From contig CAXIWQ010000049.1 in assembly GCA_964036275.1 (NCBI GenBank), forward strand, positions 100,520 through 164,519: a stretch of DNA of 64,000 nt, in the 5' to 3' direction. The translations under genes were made by a program, and so were the position numbers. A model generated the notes under the pieces. It was not told the origin of the DNA and searched no databases. It saw only the letters and a program-made list of their open reading frames with translations. Shown here piece by piece: positions 24,653-33,857 of this stretch. Each line of letters begins with the position of its first letter. Within the stretch, counting starts at the first letter, position 1. Origin of the DNA: Litoditis marina. Its lineage: Eukaryota > Nematoda > Chromadorea > Rhabditida > Rhabditidae.

Positions 24653-27600
24653 ATGACTCCCTGGCGGCTGCTTCCCGTCAGGAAGAGGGGACCCGCTAAA
24701 CACTGTGTAGCGTGTGGTCATACAGGAATGAGACACCAATTTCTAGAATTTACGAAACGTATGCCTGCGCGTACCGCATGGATTAGATCATTGTCTGTCA
24801 GCAAACTAGCACATGAAAATCTAATGGAAGAATTGTCAAATAGGGAAAATGCTCATTACATATGCTTGAACCATTTCGAAAGGGACGATTTTTCAACCGA
24901 CCAGAGAAACCGATTGAGGCCAGCAGCGGTGCCGAAGGTGAGTCTCGTGTGTTGTTCGTGCCAGACCAGGTCGAGAATATAGGAATATTGCAGATACGTA
25001 TGCAATGTTTGCATGTGGTTGTATCAGAGTTGGAGCGGAGTAGGAGCTGTGGAGAACCTGGAATGAAAGTAAATTATAAATAAAGGGTAATTTAGGTGCG
25101 TGGTAGCATTATCACCAAAAACTCCACATCTACCGATGTTGCTTCCGCTGTTGCTACCGATGTTGCCACAGATGAGGATGACGATAATGAGTCTACTGCC
25201 TCTTCAAGAACCGAGGTATTTTACGATGTTTTTGTAGTTTGACCACATGGTTTGCTCATTATAAAACAAATCCCTGTTTTTCAGTACATCCCCAGCGATG
25301 GTCCCGATAGTGAAGGTAGTTCTACAGCCAATCCAGTTGCTACTAAACAGGACAAAGATGCGGTAATCAACCTTTAGTACATTTATTGAACGTCAGATGA
25401 ATTTTCGCTCGGGATACGGCAAGTATCGAGAGAGAAAATCGCACTCCAAACTCAACAAAAACCGGATGAACACGTTCACTTACAACGTTTACAGCCATTT
25501 ACCTTTCTGTGTATCCAACTGTTACTGAAAAATTAGCACTGTTTGACAAATATCAATAATATGTATGTTCAGAGCTTCGACCACATCGACGCGCTGTCGT
25601 TCACGGGAGACATAGATCGCTATATTATTGTCGGTACATGGTAGAGAGAGACGCATTAGTGGATCTTCTAACCTACTGTCCAACCTGTGGTACACGCTGC
25701 CATTTGGTGACACATGTGGACGGATCAGTTTTACGAGTGATTCGCATTTCTTTCTATCGTTTTGACCACATTTTTGTCTAGTCTACCGAGCCATGCATGA
25801 CGTCATTTCAGTCTGCAACATCTGAAATAGCAAAAAAATAGCCTGATAAGATTGCGCTTTAGGTTCAACGGGAATGCCCCCTCTTTCACCCAATCCCTCC
25901 ATGGTCCAGCTCTGGAGTGCTTCATACGAAAGCTGAGGGGAAGAGAGAAAAACTGCGACAACTGAATTTGGATATTTCCTGTTGCATCACGACTACTGGC
26001 AGCAGTTTCAGGGTAAGATCAATGAGATGTGAGGGTGAGATCAACTGCAGTGAAAATACTTCTCAATCACGGAATTCCAGGACTATATAAATTCGAGCTG
26101 AAAACGCAAAAAAATGTATATTTATCAAATCAATTATGTATTGCCAATATTGGGACTGAAAATTTCAGAAAGTTCGGTCTTTCTACGCGTCACTGAGTAT
26201 GCCTATCATTAGCGAGAGAACATTCTACCGGCACAAAAAGCAGTACGTGTATCCAGCAATCGACTGTATATACGCGAAGCAACACTCGCAAATCATGGAA
26301 ATTGTGAAGAGCAGGGTACGTTTTATTACTGGTCTCTGTTCTGCCGTGATGCACTGAAACCAAAAACCGAAAATTAGTGGCAGGTAGTAGTGAAATGAGC
26401 TAAAAGAATGAAATGTGAATTCTTCAGAATCAAAAGTTGGTACTGGCTGGGGACGGACAATTTGATAGTCGTGGATTCAGTGCATACTACTGCCGGTACA
26501 CTATCATTGAAGCGGAGTGCAAGTTTGCGCTTCACTTCAAACTGATCCGAAAACAGAGAGGAGGTGGGTAGTAGTACTACGCTAAGTTCTAAAACACAAT
26601 GAACATAGAGAACTAACCAAAAACTTTTTGTAACTTTTGTTCATAGTTTATCTTTTCTCAGACGTATGTGGCCCCAAAAGTGACCTTGCGCCGATCGAAA
26701 TATAAAAAAAAGTAAGCATTAGACAGTATCAAAAATTGGGGGTGTTTTACGGATGATTATATTTGTGAAATACTCTAATTTAGGCTCATCGGCTGCTCTG
26801 GAAGTCAAAACACACCTGCAGTGCCTGACTGAGTTGAGATCAGAACTTCGCGATCTTATGCAGGTAAGCTGAATGAGTTTTTGAAAAACGAAAACATCGT
26901 CAGACATTTCAAAATTCCAAGGTGAGGTTCAAATTTCCACCACTGTCAGAAGGCCCTATTTTGGTTTTTTTCCTTTGGTATAAACTTGCTCTATATTCCT
27001 TATCAGCTAATACGAAGTTTCAGATTAGTGAGCCGATCAAGATGTTCATTTGTGATCGTCACAAAGGTGTGACCGAGAATATGCGCCGATTCTTCGTTGA
27101 GATACTGCTACGTTACGACAGTTGGCACTATTTCCGGAATCTGCTACTCGATATGTTGAAGGTGTGTATGGTAAAAGACATTTCCCCGGGAAAAACTCCA
27201 GAAAGGATAAACTAATAACTAATGTAACCGGTTACAGACATTTTTTGCGTCTTTCTTAGTCTAATCTTAGTGTAGTCTTAGTCTTAGTCTTAGTCTTAGT
27301 GAGAGCGAATTAGACAGCGAACCCAAACTTATGTGAGTTTACTTCCAGAAAGCCAAACAGGTGGGGTTCGCGAGTATGAAGCCATGGGTGAAGGCGGTTA
27401 TGCACCACCTTTGGTACTCGGTCAGTCGAGCTGCCGGTGATGGAGAACTGGCTCAAGAAATCTATATGAGCGTGCTCGAGCACATCCGCAACACCCATGA
27501 GAACTTCCAGGTAAGTGTGTGAGCCTACGAAACCCAACTACAGAGTGACGGGGGTCACAGCTCACAGAACTATTCACTAATGAAAGTTCCTTTACAGGAT

Positions 27601-28714
27601 TCAGACGTATTCGAATTCAAGAAGTTTCTGAAATGTGATCACGCACCTCTGCAACCGAAACCCGAGCGACCAGACTTCATTGACATGTCGGTCACGAAAC
27701 AGAAGAATGCACACAAATCTCTCCGCACTATTCTCACGAAGGGTTCCAGACTCGAGGATCTGAAATTGGTGAGTATCTGAATGCATTTTGTGATACCAGA
27801 AACGAAATAAAATACTGAGATGAGTGTTGTGTGTGAGCGATTTTTCCTCCAGAACGAAAAGTTATATTTTACTCTATCAGTGCCCAAGTGCCCAGTTGCA
27901 AAGTTGCTTGTGACAAGTCAAAGGAGATAACCACCATCATAAAACTGAGCCCGTTTCAGATTTATCATGTACACGCAACCAGTGACGTCGAATCGCTGAA
28001 CGCCCTGGCGATGCAGTACGCCCCGAAAGATCTGTTCTTGTACGTTTGATACATGATACTGACGTTATTTTCATTACTTCCTACTTTACATGTTTTTTCA
28101 CCTTTCTACAATTTTAGTGGTAATTTTCTATGCGCCGATGCTTTTCAGCTCGGAACAAGGGTTCGATATGAGAGCCAATCTCACTATGCTTCATTGGAAC
28201 GAGATGAAATTGGAAGAGCACGTGGACAAGACCTGAACAGTTATTGGCCACAAGATGTACTATAACAAGACGAAGAAAGAGGTAACACATTTTGATAATT
28301 TTTTCACAAAGTGCGTGTTCAATTTTCGTAATTCCAGATGGTGAAGAGACTCATGAAGAGTCCGTCCAGCAAGCATTTCCGATTCCTGATCATGATGAAG
28401 GCAAGAGAGTTGAGAAGCAATATGACAGACGCGAACTCACCGGTTTGTGAAGATGAAGAAGAGGAAGATATGGACGGGGACGAGGACGAGGACGCGTGGG
28501 AAAACGAGGCCGATGAGATGACCCGCATCATGAACGTACGACAATCTGCAATGATTTTTCTTATTATCTGAATCCATATTTCATAATGTTATGCGAGAGA
28601 AAGAAAATTTGATAAACTTGGTTTTTGCAGGATGAAGACTTGGACGACTACATCGATGATAAGTTCGAACAGGAAGAGGACAGGGAGGAATATGAAAGAG
28701 TTCACAATCGCTGA
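24653..28714 (+). CDS. THAP-domain DDE transposase-like protein (Kolobok-like), 15 exons, one in-frame TGA
   Basis: Exons reconstructed from splice sites and frame: 24653-24937, 25096-25215, 25285-25362, 25575-25736, 25863-26012, 26169-26315, 26428-26563, 26784-26863, 27024-27161, 27349-27510, 27598-27768, 27960-28039, 28149-28281, 28338-28535, 28631-28714; all phases agree, giving 707 codons. Residues 1-95 are a THAP finger: C18, C21, W43, C71, H74 and a terminal AVP. An acidic linker follows, then a Cys/His finger (C196, C199, C220, H224). The core has GDGQFDSRG (D323), ICDRH (D397) and YDSWH (418-421), matching THAP-transposase-like proteins with a GD.R.DS.G...YC.YT signature. The carboxyl end is very acidic. 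TGA at 28234-28236 (codon 599) interrupts the frame, after which coding-like sequence continues to a normal stop. The least certain acceptor is at 25574. Family assignment to Kolobok is inference. Confidence 0.85.
27253..27305 (+). repeat. CTTAGT hexanucleotide microsatellite in an intron
   Basis: About seven imperfect CTTAGT units lie in the intron between the 27024-27161 and 27349-27510 exons of the THAP gene. It is not the nematode telomere unit TTAGGC. Confidence 0.8.
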
Positions 28715-29073
28715 GTTATACACGAATCACCATGTAAAAACAGTGAGCGTCAGATTCTTAGATGTAGTATATTGTTATAGTTACGATTCAGACACATGAC
28801 ACAATTTTATAATTATTTATAGTGGAGTACAGCGACATAGTTAGTTAGTTATTTAGTTTGTTTAGGTAAATTGTATGATTATGTGTCTAATTTCATGTGT
28901 CATATTTTATTTATAAGTATATTTGCATATTACGTTTTCATGTTGGATTGTTTCTTATTGCTTGTTACGTTCTGTTATCTGTTAGTTCCGTATGTTTGTT
29001 AGATTGTTATGTTATACAGATTTTCAACAAACGTTTGAAGTGCAGAAAGAAAGAAAGCTAAAAACAACCAACC
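28715..29073. other. Shared 3' region of two convergent genes
   Basis: AT-rich DNA between the TGA of the THAP gene and the TGA of the minus-strand ballast gene, about 360 bp. It contains a TAGTTAGTTAGTTATTTAGT run near 28840. No clean AATAAA is obvious on the plus strand. Confidence 0.4.
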
Positions 29074-30371
29074 TCACATATCATCCTCCACCAGGTGTTG
29101 CATGGAACTAGGAATAAACCCTGTGTAGATACCATCATCGGATGGATACAGATCTCGCACGGCACCCACGACACACGTGGGCAACTCCATTCTGTTACCC
29201 TTCCCCAGCTTCGAGAAAATGCGGTAGGCCAGTAGTCGATACGTACTAAACCTTCTCTCCCTGAAACAAAACATAAAACAAACGAAATTCAGAAAAAAAT
29301 CGGGAACGCACGCAAAGGAAAGAACCGAAAACGAGAACAAAACGAACCGTGTTTGTTTTGTCAATTCTCGGTAGTAATCAACTAATGCTATCGTAATTCA
29401 GCTCTATTCACGTATATCACTACACATTATTCTTTCACAAACAAAAACAGCATACATAACTCACACTACACCAAAGAGTACCTAATATTTTGCAAATTAC
29501 TCCTTGCCTAGCATGACTTAGTTAGACGACATGATTGTAATTGACGACAGTATGAAAAGCAGGTAATTATAGAATAAACATCTTCCAACCATCCCTCATC
29601 TTACTGCATCTAAGCGGTGCAGTCTAACTTACCTATTAGATATGTCTTCCACTTCATAAACAGCTAGATCCCGATCGGTCTCATTTCGACTCATATGCAT
29701 TCCATAAATCACAGCATCGGGGTTCTGAATGAATAATAATAATATGCGTAAACATTGCTGTTTACATAGAAATACACATAAACGAAAAATATGTCGCATA
29801 AATGACTGTGGATCGATCGATGCCGCCGTATACGCTGCAAAACAAGAGAGTGCAGAGAAGCTAGAGTCAGGGCGCGTCCAATACGAGAGACGTAGAGGAA
29901 AATAACATCTAATGGCATAGTGCACTAGTTGAAATTATGTATTGGAGCCGACTGTGAGATACTGAATAAACCATACATTGCGCATATTATGAGAAATAAC
30001 GACAAACAAAAATTACTCACTCCTTGGGCTAAAAAAGTCTCCTTGAACTTGGCGGAATCCGTCAAACAACCGTCTGCTGCATCTTCATTCGTGAAAGCGC
30101 ACAATGCATTGCGCATGTAATCACCAATAAAGGTCAATGACTCATCAGAATTTTCCCACAAACTACGACAGCAATAGTGGAACTTTCCGTGATCTCTAGC
30201 AGGACATTTCCCACAAGAACAACCATGATTTTCTCCTTGAATGGAGTCGTTGAAAATACAAGGAACAGCTGCTTGAATTTGAGCCAAAGCTCTGGAGATT
30301 TTTGCTCTTTTGCGTTCCTCGGCAGCTTCTACAGTTGGTTCATACTTGTAACTTTCAAGAACCGGTTGCAT
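29074..30371 (-). CDS. Stand-alone P2X7 'ballast'-domain zinc protein, 209 aa
   Basis: Three exons on the minus strand: 30371-30021, 29724-29633 and 29260-29074, with donors GTGAGT and GTAAGT and acceptors ATTCAG and TTTCAG; phases agree and no stop interrupts. The protein has HGCSCGKCPA (C51, C53, C56), CC at 67-68 and GCLTD (C102). Later come RFSTYRLLAYRIF, LGKGNR (166-171), LPTCVV (C177) and YPSDDGIYTGF (186-196). This order of Cys motifs and the LGKGNR...CVV...YPS.DG.YTGF end match the cytoplasmic ballast domain of vertebrate P2X7, which binds zinc ions and guanine nucleotide; no channel segment is present. An acceptor (CTTCCAG) sits just before the Met, so a further 5' exon is possible. 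It converges on the THAP-transposase gene 360 bp away, as expected for partners in one element. Its biochemical role outside P2X7 is unknown. Confidence 0.85.
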
Positions 30372-30374
30372 GTT

Positions 30375-31035
30375 CTGGAAGTAACAGAAACGCATTACTT
30401 CATACAAATAAAGGATAGAATACAAGAAAACATAAGATAAACCAAAAACAAACAAATGAGTACGAACAGTAATTCACGAAAATAATCAAACGTGATTTTT
30501 GGCGCGCGTTCCGTTAGCATTAGCACTGGAGCGCCTATAATATCATTAGGGCACTAATCATGAAATCAAGTTCCTGCCAGGCCATCTTTAACTGGCCCTT
30601 TTCAAAAATATACTTCGAACAGCTATTATGACTCAGCTCGGCTCTACGATTTCAAAACATCCAATAAGATTCTTTAAATTCGGGACATCATTCGGACTTA
30701 TATTAATGAAGGAAGTTTTGAAGAACTGTTTTGGTTCAAGTGGTCACGTTTTAGGTAGAGTAGAGACATACAATTTACAGTTTTTCTAACCATACTTTTC
30801 ACTGTGTAACTGGATTATTGGCTCAACTTGGTTTGTAAGCCGCCACCAGTCACGGGTTTATCAACGTCGAATTACTTGATAATAAATCGTGCCAATGTTT
30901 CACTTCTTCGTGATAAACCCTGCGAAACTGTCCGAATGTTTAGACAAAGGCCAATTCTATAAAAGACGCTTCAATCTAAATGGTTTCAGGTTTCCGAACA
31001 ATTCTTAGAGAACTTTGAATTATTGTGCTTCACAT
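30375..31035. other. Upstream region of the ballast gene, no gene seen
   Basis: No exon or clear repeat. A GGCGCGCG patch at about 30500 stands out from the AT-rich background. This stretch should hold the promoter and any 5' exon of the minus-strand ballast gene. No inverted match to the left flank of the THAP gene was found by eye. Confidence 0.35.
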
Positions 31036-31345
31036 GACTTGTCAGAACTTTTTTCGAAAACTACCGATTTTTCAAATTCATGTGTCACTCTCGTTTGGAC
31101 ATCCGATAAAATTAACAAACAATCGAAAATCTCTGAATATTCTGACACAACTATTCTCGGTTTAAAATATTTTGACACAGCTTTTTGCAACGCAAAGTAG
31201 TTACCCACATCTTTTGGAAGTTCGTAAAACTGTGTCAGGAATAATAAAGGTTCGAAAAATTCTGTCAGAATAATTCGAGGTTCGATTTTTTCTGACACAA
31301 TTTTTCGAGCCTCGAATATTTGTGTCAGAATTATTCGCACTTCAA
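31036..31345. repeat. Degenerate repeats of TGTCAG and TTCGA motifs in both orientations
   Basis: Short phrases such as TTCTGACACAA, TTTTCGAGG and their reverse complements (TTGTGTCAGAA, CCTCGAAAA) alternate at irregular intervals of roughly 30-40 bp. The clearest part is 31240-31340, where TTCGAAAAATTCTGTCAG and GTCAGAATAATTCGAGG adjoin. The pattern predicts several small hairpins. Confidence 0.6.
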
Positions 31346-31440
31346 TTATTTATGGTACGTTCATATCGCTGGTTCCTGTTGGAAATTAGGTCTCAGCTCG
31401 CGCGATCGTATTGTTTTCCGCGGTACGATCTTGACTGGTA

Positions 31441-31612
31441 CGTATCTAGTACGGGTTCTATATTTGCGCGTCTGTCTCGGCGACTGTTTCTCTGGCGTCT
31501 CTGCTCTCTCGTTTACGGGTTCGTAATCAATGGGCGGCAGACGAGAGAGAAGAGACACCAGAGAAACAGTCGCCGAGACGGACGCGCCAATTTGGAACCC
31601 GTACTAGATACG
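31441..31612. repeat. Long inverted repeat, 71-bp arms, ~30-bp spacer
   Basis: Left arm 31441-31511 (begins CGTATCTAGTACGGGTTC) and right arm 31542-31612 (ends GAACCCGTACTAGATACG) are reverse complements with about six mismatches. The pairing does not extend outward. The transcript would form a long hairpin. It may be a small foldback element; no target-site duplication is evident. Confidence 0.9.
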
Positions 31613-31627
31613 AAGCCATCTATGGCA

Positions 31628-32216
31628 GGGTCCATACTTTTCACGTCGGCGTATTACGCCCGCGTACTTCGTGTACAAATCATGATTATCGATTTACGTC
31701 GACGTATTACGCGAAATTTTGGCGTAGCGTACTTCAAAAATATCGTCCATACTTTTTTCGGCGTAATACGCGCAAATCAAGTACGCCGCGTACTTAATTT
31801 GAGACGCGTTTTACGTTTGAAGTTTATAACCTTTTTCGGAAAACGCTGACGTTTTTCATGAGTTAACTCAAAATATACATTATTTTATATTGTTTTCGTG
31901 AATTTTACTTTCCGATACTCACAAAAATGTGTTCATTCAATGTTTGATAAGTTTTCAACTAGTTTAGGTCAATTTCCGGTGTTTTCGGAAAAAAATTTGA
32001 AATTTTGAAAAACTTGAGCTGAAGCAATAGAAATCAATTATAAATCGAACGTTGTTCATTTCTGACTTAAATCAGAATAATCAAGTTTATTAACGGGTTG
32101 GGTGAACTCGGCGTAATGCAACGCGTATTACGCCCCGCGTATTAAATCAGGACGTTTTTACAAGCTTGTTGGCGTATTACGCCCGCGTAATACGCGCGCG
32201 TAAAAAGTATGGACCC
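31628..32216. mobile_element. Small non-autonomous DNA element with terminal inverted repeats
   Basis: The left end GGGTCCATACTTTT-CACG and the right end, read in reverse complement, GGGTCCATACTTTT-TACG continue in similarity for about 40 bp, including GCGTATTACGC in both. The interior is rich in GCGTATTACGC/GCGTAATACGC palindromic phrases and has another GTCCATACTTTTTTCGGCG copy at 31744. No open frame is supported, so it is MITE-like. No convincing target-site duplication flanks it (GGCA on the left, TCGC on the right), so the superfamily cannot be named. Confidence 0.75.
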
Positions 32217-33857
32217 TCGCGCGAAATCAACCCTGCGTATTTGTGTGTGCGTTTGGTGTGCATGATTGCGAGTTGCATGTGCTGATCGGTGTTTGGCGTG
32301 TAGAGTTCCAAATGCGCGGCAAATTCAAACTTCAACTAGGAATCTTTACAGTTAGAGTCTAAATAATTACAATCTAATTAACTCAAAATAGTCAATAATT
32401 CAAAACTATGAATAGCTAATATTTGAAGCTTATTGTATTCTAGCATACTTTCATTTTTAAAAACGGTAAAATAATACAAAATCCTTTCACTTTCATATAT
32501 TCTGCGATAGGCACTGGAATCTGCTCGACGAGAGTGATTGCGAGACACAATCAAAAGAAGTGAAGGGAAGTAGATAATTTTTTGGCTACTCATCAGCTTG
32601 ATTATTACCTTGGTAATAAGGTGTTTAAGAACATGTTCCGTAAATTATACGCCTATATTTCATATGTATCCAGAATCTGTCTTTCTGAGGTGTTCGCTGT
32701 TGTTTTGATTCTCATTTTGGGGAGAAAACACTTTATTAAGGAAACAAACAATATAAAATAATGAGATCGCAGAATAAAAGTATGACACAAAAAAACTTGA
32801 TCAGAAATTGAGGGAAGGATGAGGGAAGAATTCGTAGATGTGCCCATCTTATTGTTGACAATTCTGAAAAGAAAACAGAGTTACCGAGAGAAACAGCGGT
32901 CAATGGTAACGTTGATAACATTATGTTCAAAACTGTCATTTGAATTAACACAATCAGTACAGTTTTTTTGAATTTCACTATAATACGCCGAGTATTCGTA
33001 GCAGTTTCATTTTAATTGATATATTTTGAGTATCTCCTTAGGCTATGAAATTTCTGAAGGTGAATAGGTGAAGTTGAATTGGTGAACTGGTACAATCGTG
33101 AACTGACAAACTCGGAACTTGTGAACGTCTAGTTGAACTTAAACTCGTAAGCGGATGAACGCGAACTGAAGAAACGTTCAAGTGTTGAACACACAGCTAA
33201 TCCACTAAACACCAAACTTTTTTTTGAACGTTGCTCGACTATTATTATCATCGTAAACAGCAGTGCAATTAACACGGATCAAAAATTCATAGGTATCGCT
33301 CTAGGTTAAGCTATCTTGAACTGTTCGTTGTCTTTTCTGCTGTACTTGTAGTTTGATTTTGCTGCATTTCTGGCGTAATTTGCGAAATGTTAATGTGTAC
33401 GCAAATCAAACTACAACTCTGTTTGAATAGCTTCCTATAAGTTCAAAAGTACACAAGTTTCCGAGATCTAATGGACTCGTAAACATTCTGATCTACGAAA
33501 AGTTCTCAAATAAATGTTATTGATATTTGCCTAGTATCTCGAGAAAACATGGTAAACTATCCGCAATACAAATTTTTGCGGAATAAACTTATTCTGATGT
33601 GTTCTTTTTCAAATTATAGTTCCAGATCATCAGAAGTGATTCAAGTTAACTCTGATGCGTTTTGATCAAAGTAAACATCGGGTTCGAGACATTTTTACTA
33701 TTATTACGCTACTCTTACACTCGTGTTCATTGGATATTTTTCCCTATTGGAGAAAATCTCTATGGAAACACACAGCAGAAGTTTCAACATTCAATACGCT
33801 ACCGCTTGACTTGTGACATTGATTTAATGATTATATCTCATATCAGATTTGTGTCCA
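32217..33857. other. AT-rich DNA up to the satellite, no gene recognised
   Basis: Several open frames of 60-80 codons occur on the minus strand (32378-32978) but are hydrophobic, unspliced and unlike any family I know. Around 33060-33190 GTGAAC/GTTGAAC phrases recur irregularly. A TTATTACCTTGGTAATAA palindrome is at 32603-32620. Confidence 0.4.
33346..33416. repeat. Small foldback with TTGTAGTTTGAT ends
   Basis: TTGTAGTTTGATTTTGC (33346-33362) and GCAAATCAAACTACAA (33401-33416) are reverse complements apart from one extra T. The enclosed GCATTTC...GAAATGT also pairs. A similar foldback occurs at 63471-63544. Confidence 0.75.

Noticed and set aside
26662..26711. Extra exon after CTCAG at 26661 in the THAP gene
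   Set aside because: In the required phase it runs into a stop after about 14 codons, whereas the acceptor at 26783 continues in phase with family-like sequence.
27253..27305. CTTAGT repeats as an interstitial telomere
   Set aside because: The unit is not TTAGGC, and it lies inside an intron as an ordinary microsatellite.
27601..27887. Minus-strand open frames across 25522-27887
   Set aside because: They are antisense shadows of well-supported plus-strand exons of the THAP gene.
30130..30160. A second CTGATGAG hammerhead core (minus strand, ballast gene)
   Set aside because: It is part of the coding exon (ENSDESLTF) and has no GAAA partner or pairing stems. CTGATGA matches at 19453, 20512, 20849, 32588 and 60221 also lack the other core parts.
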